From positions 1,269,358-1,333,357 of the forward strand of contig KE159636.1 of assembly GCA_000403315.2 (NCBI GenBank): 64,000 nt of DNA. The letters run 5' to 3'. Origin of the DNA: Lachnospiraceae bacterium A2 (GTDB lineage Bacteria; Bacillota; Clostridia; Lachnospirales; Lachnospiraceae). The first letter of the stretch is position 1. Every line of letters starts with the position of its first letter. The position numbers were made by a program, and so were the translations under genes. Positions 7,548 to 16,240 of this stretch are shown piece after piece. The notes under the pieces were generated by a model, which was given only the letters and a program-made list of their open reading frames with translations, was not told where the DNA came from and ran no database searches.

Positions 7548-9281
7548 ATGAAACAGATTACAGGTGCAGATTTATTTGTGAAAGCACTAAAAGAAGAAGC
7601 AGTTGACACATTGTTCGCTTATCCGGGGGGACAGGCGATAGATCTGTTTAATGCGCTGTATGGAGAAAGAGAAATAGATGTGATCCTGCCACGTCATGAG
7701 CAGGGCTTGATCCATGCGGCAGATGGTTATGCACGTTCTACGGGTAAAGTTGGTGTCTGTCTTGTGACAAGCGGACCGGGAGCTACGAACCTTGTTACGG
7801 GTATTGCTACTGCGAATTATGACAGCGTGCCGTTAGTATGCTTTACAGGACAGGTGCCGACACACCTTATTGGGAATGATACCTTTCAGGAAGTGGACTT
7901 TGTGGGCATCACAAGAAGTATCTGTAAATATGCTGTGATGGTACGAAAAAGGGAAGATTTGGCAGAAACGATCAAAAAGGCATTTTATATTGCAAAGACA
8001 GGAAAACCGGGGGTAGTTGTTGTTGATCTGCCAAAGGATATTCAGAGGGCTTATGGCAGTGATTTTTACCCAAAGGAAATTACGGTCAGGGGTTATAAAC
8101 CGAATACTTCTGCACACATGGGACAGTTAAATAAGGCGCTGGACATCTTAAACCATGCGGTGAAGCCTGTTTTTCTGATAGGCGGCGGAGTGAATATTGC
8201 TCATGCAAATAAAGAAATGACACAGCTTGCAGAGCTGACAGGTGTGCCTGTTATTACAACTATCATGGGAAAAGGGGCAATTCCTACAACTAACAGGCTA
8301 TATGTTGGCAATATAGGTATTCATGGGAGCTATGCTGCCAATTCAGCGATCAGTAACTGTGATGTCCTTTTTTCAATAGGAACACGGTTCAATGACCGCA
8401 TTACGGGGAAAATAGAAGAATTTGCGGTAAATGCAAAGATTATCCATATTGATGTGGATGCGGCATCTATTTCCCGGAATATTGATGTAGATATTCCTAT
8501 TGTTGCTGATGCAAAAAAGGCAATATGCGCTTTGCTTGAAAAGGCAAAGCCGCTCCATATCTCAGAGTGGACAGATGAAATCAGCCGTTGGAAAAAGGAA
8601 TATCCGATTGATATGGGGAAAGTCGGTTTGACACCGCAGATGATTATTCAATCCATAAATGAATTATTCAAAGATGCTATTGTTACTACGGATGTAGGTC
8701 AGAATCAATTATGGACAACACAATTTCTTGATATTGATGAGAATAAGCAAATGCTGACATCGGGTGGCTTGGGAACAATGGGGTATGGTTTTCCTGCTGC
8801 AATCGGAGCGAAACTTGGCAATCCCCATAAGGATGTTATTGTCATATCCGGCGATGGCGGTATGCAGATGAATATTCAGGAAATGGCGACTGCGGTTGTT
8901 TATGAACTGCCAATTATCATCTGCATACTGAATAACGGATATTTAGGGAATGTGCGGCAGTGGCAGGAAATGTTTTATGACAGGCGATATTCGAGTACCT
9001 GTATGCGTTATCGGAGAAGCTGTGAAATAGGCTGTAACCAGCCTGATCATTGCTGCCCGGAATATACGCCTGATTTCATTGCACTGGCAGAAAGTTATGG
9101 TGCAAAAGGAATCCGTGTCACAAAGGCAGAGGATATAAAAAACGCTTTGATTAGTGCCAAGCAGAATACAAAAACGCCTACGGTTATTGAATTTATCATA
9201 GACAGGGAAATCAATGTCATGCCGATTGTTCCGCCGGGGAACTCCCTTAATGACATGATTTTGGAAAGTGAGGAAGGCTGA
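7548..9281 (+). CDS. ilvB: Acetolactate synthase large (catalytic) subunit
   Basis: The 577-residue thiamine-diphosphate enzyme makes acetolactate for branched-chain amino acid synthesis. PRHEQG near residue 50 carries the catalytic glutamate, GPGATNLVTGIATA is the conserved substrate region, and GDGGMQMNIQE followed by ILNNGYLG (about residues 437-465) is the ThDP/metal site. A Cys-rich insertion before CCPEYTPDF is typical of clostridial AHAS. The ATG at 7548 is preferred since GGAGG at 7539-7543 precedes it; the ATG at 7536 overlaps that site. ilvN follows after 2 bases. Confidence 0.95.
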   Translation: MKQITGADLFVKALKEEAVDTLFAYPGGQAIDLFNALYGEREIDVILPRHEQGLIHAADGYARSTGKVGVCLVTSGPGATNLVTGIATANYDSVPLVCFTGQVPTHLIGNDTFQEVDFVGITRSICKYAVMVRKREDLAETIKKAFYIAKTGKPGVVVVDLPKDIQRAYGSDFYPKEITVRGYKPNTSAHMGQLNKALDILNHAVKPVFLIGGGVNIAHANKEMTQLAELTGVPVITTIMGKGAIPTTNRLYVGNIGIHGSYAANSAISNCDVLFSIGTRFNDRITGKIEEFAVNAKIIHIDVDAASISRNIDVDIPIVADAKKAICALLEKAKPLHISEWTDEISRWKKEYPIDMGKVGLTPQMIIQSINELFKDAIVTTDVGQNQLWTTQFLDIDENKQMLTSGGLGTMGYGFPAAIGAKLGNPHKDVIVISGDGGMQMNIQEMATAVVYELPIIICILNNGYLGNVRQWQEMFYDRRYSSTCMRYRRSCEIGCNQPDHCCPEYTPDFIALAESYGAKGIRVTKAEDIKNALISAKQNTKTPTVIEFIIDREINVMPIVPPGNSLNDMILESEEG

Positions 9282-9283
9282 GA

Positions 9284-9784
9284 ATGAAAAAAAGATGGAT
9301 TTGTTTATTTGTTGAAAATGAAATAGGTGTACTTGCCCGTATTTCGGGGTTATTTTCCGGAAAGTCTTATAATCTGGACAGCTTGACAGTCGGAGTTACT
9401 GAGGACAGTACCATATCACGAATGACGATTAGTTTAACAAGTGATGACAGGACTTTTGAGCAGATAAAAAAGCAGCTCGGCAGAAGTGTTGAGGTAATCA
9501 AAGTGGTGGATTATACAGATACACCTATCCACATGAAAGAAATCTTATTTGTTAAGGTGAATCATTGTTCAGATGCAGACATAACGGAACTGTTTCGGAT
9601 CTCAAAAGTATTCGGAGTTTCAATTATTGACTATGATAGCGCTACTGTTCTTTTGGAATGTACCCAGACAGAAAACAGAAATGATGATTTAATAGCTCTG
9701 CTGAAAAGAAAGTTTGCGAACAGGATTGAGATCGTAAGGGGTGGAAGTGTTGCGGTTGAAGCCGTTAGTATGTCCGAAAGATGA
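9284..9784 (+). CDS. ilvN: Acetolactate synthase small (regulatory) subunit
   Basis: The 166-residue protein starts with an ACT domain (VENEIGVLARISGLFSGKSYNLDSLTVG) that binds valine or other branched-chain amino acids for feedback inhibition, followed by a C-terminal AHAS small-subunit domain. Length fits the family. It sits 2 bases after ilvB and is followed by a terminator at 9861-9903. Confidence 0.93.
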   Translation: MKKRWICLFVENEIGVLARISGLFSGKSYNLDSLTVGVTEDSTISRMTISLTSDDRTFEQIKKQLGRSVEVIKVVDYTDTPIHMKEILFVKVNHCSDADITELFRISKVFGVSIIDYDSATVLLECTQTENRNDDLIALLKRKFANRIEIVRGGSVAVEAVSMSER

Positions 9785-9860
9785 CAGAAAGTTCTAGTCA
9801 TATTGAAACAATTTATTGGCACTGTTTTATGAAAACTCAATTTTTATAAAAAATTCAGAT

Positions 9861-9903
9861 TGCAATGCAATTCATATTTTATATAGGATTGCATTGTATT
9901 TTT
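9861..9903 (+). terminator. Terminator after ilvBN
   Basis: TGCAATGCAAT (9861-9871) pairs with ATTGCATTGTA (9888-9898), followed by TTTTT. The arms flank an AT-rich loop of 16 bases. Confidence 0.65.
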
Positions 9904-10017
9904 CTGAAAACAGCATATCAGATATGTTCAGATTGGGGAAAATGCGAAATGAAATGTAAGTTATATAAATATCGAATGAGAATACTTATAAAAATCAACG
10001 GCATACTGCACACATCA

Positions 10018-10066
10018 AGGTGTACTGCAAAGAAGGTTAAAACTTCACTGCGGCACACCTTTTTTT
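10018..10066 (+). terminator. Terminator near the left edge of the mobilizable element
   Basis: AGGTGT...GCA...GAAG pairs with CTTC...TGC...ACACCT, and TTTTTTT follows. No intact gene precedes it closely; the stretch from 9904 holds no convincing gene. It may belong to host sequence ended by the insertion. Confidence 0.6.
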
Positions 10067-10178
10067 AATGGTGCGAAATTTGTCTGATTTTAGATTTTGA
10101 TGCGGTTTCACCTTGGAAGATTTGTAAAAGAAATACGACTGATACTGTCCTGTACTTCAGCAGAGATTTAGTTTCTGT

Positions 10179-10520
10179 CTACTGCTTTATGTAAGGCTGT
10201 TTTGAGAGCATGGCTTTCTGTGTATCCCACACCTTTTTCATCAGCTCTTTGACTTCTTTTACATCGGCGGCATAGACGTTTCCTGTTGCGTTCATGCGCT
10301 TTGCTATCTGGTTCAGATTGCCGCCTATTTTTCCGAGTGCGGCATTGTAATCCCACAAACAGGAGTAGTCAATGTCATAGACAAAACCGTACAAAATCAG
10401 ATGCCGCAGGAAGGTGGATTTGCTTTTCATGCCGGAGATTTTTACTTTCTGTTCTAGTATGTACTGCTCATCGTCACTTAGATATATTTTCAGTTCGTTT
10501 TTTCGTTCTCTGTTTGCCAT
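10179..10520 (-). CDS. MobC-like relaxosome accessory protein
   Basis: The 113-residue protein resembles plasmid mobilization protein MobC: an N-terminal ribbon-helix-helix-like segment (KNELKIYLSDDEQYILEQK) and the family's GGNLNQIAKRMN motif near residue 70. MobC opens DNA at oriT for the relaxase. The relaxase normally encoded just downstream is missing; the sequence after the stop shows no gene. It faces away from the oriT-like region at 10668-10853. Confidence 0.8.
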   Translation of the reverse strand: MANRERKNELKIYLSDDEQYILEQKVKISGMKSKSTFLRHLILYGFVYDIDYSCLWDYNAALGKIGGNLNQIAKRMNATGNVYAADVKEVKELMKKVWDTQKAMLSKQPYIKQ

Positions 10521-10667
10521 TTTTTGTTTCCTTTCTGTAATGGGATTATGAAAGGATTTTACACTATCTTCTATCCCGTTACGGGGGATATTCGTACAAA
10601 AAAAATGAGTGAAAAAATCAGAAATTCCGGCATGGCATTTTGTGATTTTTGAGCGCAGATGGGGGCA

Positions 10668-10853
10668 AACGCACTGGAACAGTGCGTTAGGGGGAAACTT
10701 CCACCTACAAGCATTTTCACAAGTTTCCGTCCTTTGGAAAATTGGAAAAAATTAGCCTGTGAGGGAACACAGGCAGTGCTTGCTATTCCTTATACCGACT
10801 TTTTTTGGCAGCACTGATAAATATGGGATTCTTTCAGAAAAAAGTCGGTATAA
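10668..10853. other. oriT-like region with three nested inverted repeats
   Basis: Upstream of mobC are AACGCACTG/CAGTGCGTT (10668-10676, 10680-10688), GCCTGTG/CACAGGC (10755-10761, 10768-10774) and a 16-base perfect repeat starting TTATACCGAC (10790-10805, 10838-10853). Position beside mobC and dense dyads suggest a transfer origin. No nic motif was recognised with certainty. Confidence 0.5.
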
Positions 10854-10966
10854 CTTTTACTGTTTTTGGAAAAATATTCAGTTTTTTTTGAGGAAGGTAG
10901 CCATAGAGGGAACATTACTTTTTCTATAATACCCACAGGGAATCAAACAGCGGAAGGAGGTGAAAC

Positions 10967-11305
10967 ATGAAAGACAACGCATTCCAGCGGCGGCGTGATA
11001 TCGAGCGTATGCTGCTGTCGGGGAAAAAGCTGACCACATCGGAAATGATGAAGATGTACGGTGTCGGCAGGAAAGCCATACGCCGGGATTTTGACATCAT
11101 AGGCGAAGAACTTCCCGTTATCGCAAGACAGGGATATGATGGCGGCTATCTCCTTGCGGACGGTGTGGGGCAGCACCAGAACACGCTCACGCAGGAACAG
11201 TTGGAATGCTTGGAAAAAATGGCTGTGACCTGTGGTTCAGAGGACAGGAAAATTGTTCTGTCAATCATACATGAATTTGGACCGTACTGCGGAAGTTTTA
11301 CATAG
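10967..11305 (+). CDS. DeoR-like HTH protein (first of two)
   Basis: The 112-residue protein begins with an HTH_11/DeoR-type winged helix (LTTSEMMKMYGVGRKAIRRDFDII, residues about 24-47), then a GYDGGYLLA wing. GGAAGGAGGTGAAAC precedes the ATG. It is similar in layout to the next gene, 20 bases away (both end in a TLTQ...E.L..L segment), so the two look like a tandem duplication. A regulatory role in the mobilizable element is inferred. Confidence 0.7.
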   Translation: MKDNAFQRRRDIERMLLSGKKLTTSEMMKMYGVGRKAIRRDFDIIGEELPVIARQGYDGGYLLADGVGQHQNTLTQEQLECLEKMAVTCGSEDRKIVLSIIHEFGPYCGSFT

Positions 11306-11325
11306 AAAATGACGGGAGGCGTGGC

Positions 11326-11655
11326 ATGGACACTGCACACCGGAGAATGGAAATCATCAGCATTTTATCTGCCAAAGGGCACATGACAATGAGGGAGCTT
11401 GCATGGGAACTGGATGTTTCAAGGCGCACGATAATGAATGACATCATCGCATTGTCTTTTGATTACCCTGTTTACACAAAACCGGGCGAGGGCGGCGGGG
11501 TTTTTATCACGGAAAATTACAAGCCCTATGCCAATACCCTCACGCAGACGGAGTTTGAAACGCTTTGCAGGCTGTACGGAAAATCAGAGGGAAAAGAGAA
11601 AGAAATACTGTTCCGTATCATTCACAAATACGGTGCGGACAAGCTGAAAATATAG
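11326..11655 (+). CDS. DeoR-like HTH protein (second of two)
   Basis: The 109-residue paralogue of the preceding gene has an HTH of the form MTMRELAWELDVSRRTIMNDI, followed by a GEGGGVFIT wing and the NTLTQTEFETLCRLYG segment shared with its neighbour. It is in the same orientation and probably co-transcribed. Targets are unknown. Confidence 0.7.
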   Translation: MDTAHRRMEIISILSAKGHMTMRELAWELDVSRRTIMNDIIALSFDYPVYTKPGEGGGVFITENYKPYANTLTQTEFETLCRLYGKSEGKEKEILFRIIHKYGADKLKI

Positions 11656-11769
11656 GATAGACATATCAAAACTGAATACATAATCCCACACATGATTCTG
11701 CAATTCTTCCCGATTGTTTGCAGAAAAGTTTTTAAGGGATTCTGAATATTTATTATCATACACAGCGCA

Positions 11770-11814
11770 AGGGCAGTCACAGACTTATGGGAAAAGTCTG
11801 GGCTGTCCTTTTTG
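11770..11814 (+). terminator. Terminator or attenuator before the replication genes
   Basis: GGGCAG...CAGACT pairs with AGTCTG...CTGTCC around a small loop, followed by TTTTT. It ends 20 bases before the next start codon, so it may act as a leader attenuator as well as ending the HTH pair. Confidence 0.65.
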
Positions 11815-11833
11815 TGCGTTTAAGGAGGCATTT

Positions 11834-12605
11834 ATGGCAAAGAGGTATTACTGGCTGAAACTGAAAGCAGACTGGTTTTCAGACAAGCGCATCAAGAAAT
11901 TACGCTCCATAGCGGGCGGCGACACGCACACGATTATTTATCTAAAAATGATGCTGCTGTCGCTGAAGGACGAGGGGAAACTTTACTTCGAGGGCGTGGA
12001 GGACAGCTTCGCTTCGGAGATTGCCCTTGCGCTTGATGAGGACGCGGAGAACGTAAAGCTGACGCTTGCATTTTTACAGCGACATGGGCTGATAGAAATC
12101 GGTGACGATGATGAGTACCAGCTTACGGAAGTGCCGACAATCATCGGCTCGGAAACAGCGTCAACCATACGTTCAAGGGAGTGCAGGGAACGGAAAAAAC
12201 AGCTTGCGCTTGGGCAGGAAGCGTTGCAATGCAACACAAATGAAACAGGCTGCAACAATCTGAAACAGATTTGCCGCGTAGAGAGAGAGTTAGAGATAGA
12301 GAGAGAAAGATATAGAGAAAGAGGGAGAGAAAGACACGCCCGCCCCCGCCGCTTATGGAAAATTCTGTAATGTTTTTCTTGCTGATGCGGAGCTTGATGC
12401 CTTGAAAACAGAACTGCCCGGCAAATGGGAATATTACATTGACCGCTTATCCGTACATATTGCGTCAAGCGGGAGGAAATACAATAGCCATGCCGCCACG
12501 ATTTACAAATGGGCGCAGGAGGACGCCGAAAAGACAGCAATCGCAGGAAATGCACTGAAAAAGGGAATCCCCGATTATTCATACAGTGAGGAGGACAGCT
12601 TATGA
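11834..12605 (+). pseudogene. Phage-type replisome organiser, frameshifted
   Basis: The N-terminal 179 codons encode a replisome organiser domain (MAKRYYWLKLKADWFSDKRIKKL, then RHGLIEI), with AAGGAGG upstream of the ATG. After an AG-rich tract (12284-12340) this frame ends at 12370. The expected C-terminal part (YGKFCNVFLADAELDALKTELPGK...YKWAQEDAE) continues in another frame to 12605, overlapping the dnaC-like start. One indel in the AG tract explains this. Such proteins load DnaC-like factors at the element's origin. Confidence 0.75.
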
Positions 12606-13453
12606 GTGGTAATTTAATGGATACGGTCTTGCAGATGGTAAACACGGATGCGGAGCCGGAGGATTACAAAGGGGAGGACGGTTTACTGTATTGTGGGAAA
12701 TGCCACAAGCCTAAAGAGGCATATTTCCCACAAGGCAAGGCTCTGTTCGGGCGTGACCGACACCCGTCTGAATGTGACTGCCGCAGAGCAGAACGTGAAA
12801 AGCGTGAGAAAAAAGATGCGGATGAAAAACACAATGCCGAAGTGGAGCGTCTGAAACGGGAAGGCTTTTCCAATCCAGCGATGCGGAACTGGACTTTTGA
12901 AAACGACAACGGGAAATGCACGCAGATAGAAAAAGCACATTCTTATGTGGAGTTATGGGAGCAGATGAAAGCGGAGAATCACGGGCTGGTCTTGTGGGGG
13001 AATGTCGGATCGGGGAAAAGCTATTTTACAGGCTGCATCGCAAATGCCCTCATGGAGAGGGAAATACCTGTCTGCATCACAAACTTTGCAACGATACTGG
13101 ACAACCTTTTCTATGGGGCGGAAAACAGGAATGAGTACATCGTAAGGCTTTGTTCCTATCCCCTGCTCATTCTTGATGATTTCGGCATGGAGAGGGGTAC
13201 GGAATACGGGCTTGAGCAGGTCTATAACGTGATAGACAGCAGGTATATCAGCAAAAAGCCGCTGATTGCAACGACAAATCTCACGCCGGAGCAGCTAAAG
13301 AACCCGGAGGACGTTCCCCACGCACGCATTTATGGCAGGCTTCTTGAAATGTGTGTGCCTGTCCGCTTTACGGGTGGCGATTTCCGTAAAGTGGCAGCGC
13401 AGCAGAAAATGAAACGGTTAAAGGAACTTATGGAAGGAGGCGAAAGCCAATGA
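12602..13453 (+). CDS. DnaC/IstB-like helicase-loader ATPase
   Basis: The 283-residue AAA+ protein has Walker A GNVGSGKSYF (about residue 139) and Walker B LLILDDFG (about 192). The N-terminal part carries a CGKCHKPKE and CDCRRAE zinc-binding-like region. DnaC-type proteins deliver the replicative helicase. It overlaps the organiser's end and the xis start, so the three are one transcription unit. Confidence 0.88.
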   Translation: MSGNLMDTVLQMVNTDAEPEDYKGEDGLLYCGKCHKPKEAYFPQGKALFGRDRHPSECDCRRAEREKREKKDADEKHNAEVERLKREGFSNPAMRNWTFENDNGKCTQIEKAHSYVELWEQMKAENHGLVLWGNVGSGKSYFTGCIANALMEREIPVCITNFATILDNLFYGAENRNEYIVRLCSYPLLILDDFGMERGTEYGLEQVYNVIDSRYISKKPLIATTNLTPEQLKNPEDVPHARIYGRLLEMCVPVRFTGGDFRKVAAQQKMKRLKELMEGGESQ

Positions 13454-13644
13454 AAGAAGTTCCGATTTGGGAAAAGAGCAATTTAAGCCTTGAAGAAGCG
13501 GCGGCTTATTCAGGAATTGGTGTTAATAAGTTACGTGAGATTACCAATGAGAAAAACTGTCGGTTTGTTTTGTGGGTTGGCAATAAGCGGTTAATCAAAC
13601 GCCGCCTGTTCGATCAGTATATCGAGCAGGAGTATTCTATCTGA
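13450..13644 (+). CDS. xis: Tn916-type excisionase
   Basis: The 64-residue basic protein has the Tn916 Xis pattern: NLSLEEAAAYSGIGVNKLREIT followed by a wing with FVLWVGNKRLIKRR and YIEQ near the end. Xis bends DNA at the element ends to direct Int toward excision. It lies just upstream of int, as in Tn916, and overlaps the loader gene by 4 bases. Confidence 0.88.
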   Translation: MKEVPIWEKSNLSLEEAAAYSGIGVNKLREITNEKNCRFVLWVGNKRLIKRRLFDQYIEQEYSI

Positions 13645-13695
13645 CATGGATAGTATTCTTTTAATTTTTGTGAATCTTGTGGTGTAAAATCGGCT

Positions 13696-13726
13696 TTGAT
13701 ATGGTACAATGAATGAGTCATATCAA
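13696..13726. promoter_or_regulatory. Inverted repeat in the xis-int gap
   Basis: TTGATATG (13696-13703) and CATATCAA (13719-13726) form a perfect 8-base dyad around a TACAAT box. It may be a control site for the int promoter. It falls 32 bases before the int start. Confidence 0.45.
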
Positions 13727-13757
13727 GGCTCTTTCCACTACGGAAAGGAGTTTGAAA

Positions 13758-14957
13758 ATGTCTGAGAAACGGAAAGACAATAAAGGACGAATCTTAAAGA
13801 CAGGGGAGAGCCAGAGAAAAGACCTGATTTATCAGTACCGCTACACGGATATCCGCGGAAAGCGGCAGACCATTTATTCCTCTGATTTGAAGGAACTGCG
13901 GGAAAAGGAGAAGATGATCCAGAAGCAACTTGATGAAGGGATTGACTATGCTGCTGGAGAAGTTACCGTTATTTCCCTCTTGGAACGCTATATCAGTTTG
14001 AAGCAGGGTGTACGCTACAATACCAAAGTTGGATACAATTTTGTGCTGAATCTGATTAAGAAAGAAGATTTCGGTTACCGTCAGATAAGAGATATTAAGG
14101 TATCGGATGCACAACAGTGGATTATGAAGCTGCATAATGACGGTAAAGGGTACAGCACTATCACAAGTGTCAGAGGCGTTGTAAAGCCTGCTTTTCAAAT
14201 GGCATACAATGAGGATATAATCCGCAGGAATCCTTTTGATTTCAAGCTGGTTGATGTTGTTCCCAACGATTCACAAAAACGGATTGCCATGACTGAAGAA
14301 CAGCAGGAACTTTGGATGAGATTTATTCGGGAGGATAAAACTTACTGCAAGTATTATGATGAGTTTGTTGTCCTGCTGGGAACAGGAATGCGTGTCAGCG
14401 AGTTTTGTGGCTTGACAAAAAGTGATCTTGACTTTGAAAGCCGGAAAATCCGTGTAGATCATCAGCTTGTCCGGGAACGGGGCGGAAAGTATTATGTTGA
14501 GAAAACCAAAACCGAATGCGGATGCCGCTTTATCCCTATGACAGAGGAAGTCTATCGGAGTCTGAAAAAAATCCTTATCCGCCGCAAGAGCTTGAAGACA
14601 GAAATGATTGTTGACGGGTACAGCAACTTTCTTCTGTTGGACAAGGATGATAAACCGAAAGTAGCGTTGCATATCGAAAATGAGATGCGGTGGGCAATGA
14701 AGAAATACAAGAAGCTGCATCCGGATAAACCATTGCCACACATCACTCCTCATGTGTTCCGTCATACGTTCTGTACCAACATGGCAAACGCAGGCATGGA
14801 AATTAAGACCTTACAGTATGTAATGGGACATTCCGATGTAGGTGTTACGCTGAATGTGTATACTCATGCCAGCTATGATCGGGCAGCGGAGCAGATGGCG
14901 AAAATTTTAGACTTCAAAGAAACTGATATGCAAGGGAAACAGAGAAAATCAGGTTGA
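13758..14957 (+). CDS. int: Tn916-family tyrosine integrase
   Basis: The 399-residue recombinase starts MSEKRKDNKGRILKTGESQ, as Tn916 Int does, giving the arm-binding domain, then a SAM-like core-binding domain and the catalytic domain. Catalytic residues are visible: the arginine in GTGMRVSE, HVFRHTF with His-x-x-Arg, the histidine of GHSDVG and the nucleophile in NVYTH. The ATG at 13758 follows GGAAAGGAG; an in-frame ATG at 13713 lies upstream of that site. The gene is intact, so the remnant element might still excise. Confidence 0.93.
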   Translation: MSEKRKDNKGRILKTGESQRKDLIYQYRYTDIRGKRQTIYSSDLKELREKEKMIQKQLDEGIDYAAGEVTVISLLERYISLKQGVRYNTKVGYNFVLNLIKKEDFGYRQIRDIKVSDAQQWIMKLHNDGKGYSTITSVRGVVKPAFQMAYNEDIIRRNPFDFKLVDVVPNDSQKRIAMTEEQQELWMRFIREDKTYCKYYDEFVVLLGTGMRVSEFCGLTKSDLDFESRKIRVDHQLVRERGGKYYVEKTKTECGCRFIPMTEEVYRSLKKILIRRKSLKTEMIVDGYSNFLLLDKDDKPKVALHIENEMRWAMKKYKKLHPDKPLPHITPHVFRHTFCTNMANAGMEIKTLQYVMGHSDVGVTLNVYTHASYDRAAEQMAKILDFKETDMQGKQRKSG

Positions 14958-15120
14958 GCAATGCACCAATCTACTACACCAATTACTACACCATTTGCCC
15001 GTAAATTTGCGTAGATTTATAACGGATTACACAGATTAAGGGTAAAAAACAAAAAATGAAAAAAGCGCCGGAAAGCTTGAAATATCAAGGTTTGAAGGCT
15101 TATGAAGGGATAGAAAAGAT
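14958..15120. other. Gap between int and the interrupted phosphatase gene
   Basis: No gene fits. The first 40 bases contain a repeated CTACACCAATxAC pattern, probably within the integrase-proximal end of the element. The rest runs into the ribosome site (GGGATAGAAAAG) of the truncated phosphatase gene. Confidence 0.35.
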
Positions 15121-15171
15121 ATGATTAAAATATTATTTGTCTGCCACGGCAACATCTTAACTTTTGGATGA
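15121..15171 (+). pseudogene. 5' end of a low-molecular-weight protein tyrosine phosphatase, cut by the prophage
   Basis: The frame begins MIKILFVCHGNI, the universal N-terminus of this family, whose P-loop is CxxNxCRS with the nucleophilic cysteine at position 8 here. After the isoleucine codon the family sequence stops: the expected CRSP is replaced by LTFG and TGA at 15169-15171. The break at about 15157 is best explained by prophage integration, with the rest of the gene beyond the right end of the window. Confidence 0.8.
15140..15160. other. Probable left attachment junction (attL) of the prophage
   Basis: The phosphatase coding sequence is native up to about 15157 (GGCAACATC) and phage-like after it. 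The crossover core should lie in these bases. The right partner is outside the window. Confidence 0.6.
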
Positions 15172-15319
15172 AATCATTGATTTTACGGCATTTTTGATCG
15201 TTATAAACTTGAATTTACTTCAAGTTTACTTCAATTTTTTACAAATGATTTTGAATAGAGTGTTGCAAGCGGTTCTTTTAAAAATATGAATACGTGTCCA
15301 TTACGCACCCATTATCGAG

Positions 15320-15349
15320 CCTATAACCGACTGTTATAGGTCTTTTTTT
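15320..15349 (+). terminator. Terminator at the left end of the prophage
   Basis: CCTATAAC (15320-15327) pairs with GTTATAGG (15333-15340), followed by a T-rich run. No phage gene precedes it; the 160 bases after the junction show nothing else. Confidence 0.7.
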
Positions 15350-15380
15350 ATTTTATAATAAATTCATAGGAGGTATTTCT

Positions 15381-15587
15381 ATGAATTTAAGTTTTTTATC
15401 AAAAGAGCAGTCGGAAGAATACAAGCGAAAGATGAATTTGACGGAAGATGAAGAACAGATTTTTGATATGCTGACAAAGAATTATTCTGTTGTCAAGATT
15501 GCTGGCGTTATGCAAATGTCAACTCGGACAGTTGATAGGCGCATTAAAAATATAAAAATAAAGATGGATATGGTTTCAACTTTATAA
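15381..15587 (+). CDS. Small LuxR/sigma-type HTH protein
   Basis: The 68-residue protein ends in a helix-turn-helix of the region-4/LuxR type (NYSVVKIAGVMQMSTRTVDRRIKNI). AGGAGG precedes the ATG. It is the first gene after the attachment site and is isolated from others, so its target is unclear. Confidence 0.65.
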   Translation: MNLSFLSKEQSEEYKRKMNLTEDEEQIFDMLTKNYSVVKIAGVMQMSTRTVDRRIKNIKIKMDMVSTL

Positions 15588-15599
15588 TAAAAGAGCGGC

Positions 15600-15860
15600 T
15601 CACTGCCGCCCCTCTGGATCCTTCATTTTCTTAAATTTTGCAACACATTTTTTACAGAAATATTCTGGATGTGTATCAATGTCCTTTTCTCCGTAATCCG
15701 TAGTTTGAAAATTCCTAGGAACCATCCAATATCTAGGGGAACATAATGCATATCCGTTGTGGTAGCAATGTATCTTTGCGTTTCCATGTATTCTATACCC
15801 TGTTCCATTCAAAACATCATCTGTCACTGGAAGTTGCCATTCAATAATCTATTTGCTCAT
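15600..15860 (-). pseudogene. Small Cys/His-rich phage protein with an amber codon at position 4
   Basis: A strong ribosome site (AAAGGAGCGAT) precedes an ATG at 15860, giving Met-Ser-Lys and then TAG (15849-15851). The same frame then continues for 82 codons with zinc-ribbon-like residues (HCYHNGYALC, YFCKKCVAKF). A GTG at 15827 could start a 75-residue form but lacks a ribosome site. Either the gene is newly dead or the stop is bypassed. Confidence 0.5.
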
Positions 15861-15870
15861 ATCGCTCCTT

Positions 15871-16068
15871 TCACTTCCGACCCTTGTCGTGGGAGATATA
15901 TTCCTCAATCGCTCTTATAATATAGGCATTTAGACTCATATCTTCCATTTCTGCCAAAGCCCTATATCTTTCTTTATCTCCTTTTTGCATGGTCAATAGA
16001 AACTGGTCATAATTCTTTTTGTTCCATTTATTCTTTGCCTTAGTTGCCGGAGCTCCTTTATTTTCCAT
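15871..16068 (-). CDS. Ribbon-helix-helix repressor (Arc-like)
   Basis: The 65-residue basic protein has the Arc-type layout: a strand near QFLLTMQKGD, then two helices YRALAEMEDMSLNAYIIRAIEEYI. Such proteins bind DNA as paired dimers. The divergent region 16107-16203 carries three copies of a 16-base palindrome, the likely operator for autoregulation and control of the rightward genes. Confidence 0.75.
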   Translation of the reverse strand: MENKGAPATKAKNKWNKKNYDQFLLTMQKGDKERYRALAEMEDMSLNAYIIRAIEEYISHDKGRK

Positions 16069-16106
16069 ACCGCACCGCCTTTCTTTTTAATGGTAACATA
16101 ATAGAT

Positions 16107-16203
16107 ATACTTATACAAGTATAAGTTTTACACAAAACATAGTTATATAAGTATGGTAATTTTTGTGAAGTATTCCGTCTTGCGGATATACTTATATAAG
16201 TAT
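16107..16203. promoter_or_regulatory. Three copies of the palindrome ATACTTATATAAGTAT
   Basis: Copies lie at 16107-16122 (ATACTTATACAAGTAT), 16139-16154 (ATAGTTATATAAGTAT) and 16188-16203 (perfect palindrome). They sit between the divergent RHH gene and the gene at 16241, spaced 32 and 49 bases apart. They fit cooperative binding of an RHH repressor. Confidence 0.75.
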
Positions 16204-16240
16204 ATAATTAGACTTATCAAGGGAACGGAGGATATGGGAT

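Larger units (their letters stand above)
10080..15000. mobile_element. Remnant of an integrative mobilizable element (Tn916-type integrase)
   Basis: The block contains mobC, an oriT-like region, two HTH regulators, a replication organiser and loader, xis and int. It lacks a relaxase and all conjugation genes, and its replisome organiser is frameshifted. Ends are approximate: I could not find a matching pair of attachment repeats. It lies directly beside the truncated phosphatase gene that holds the prophage. Confidence 0.6.
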
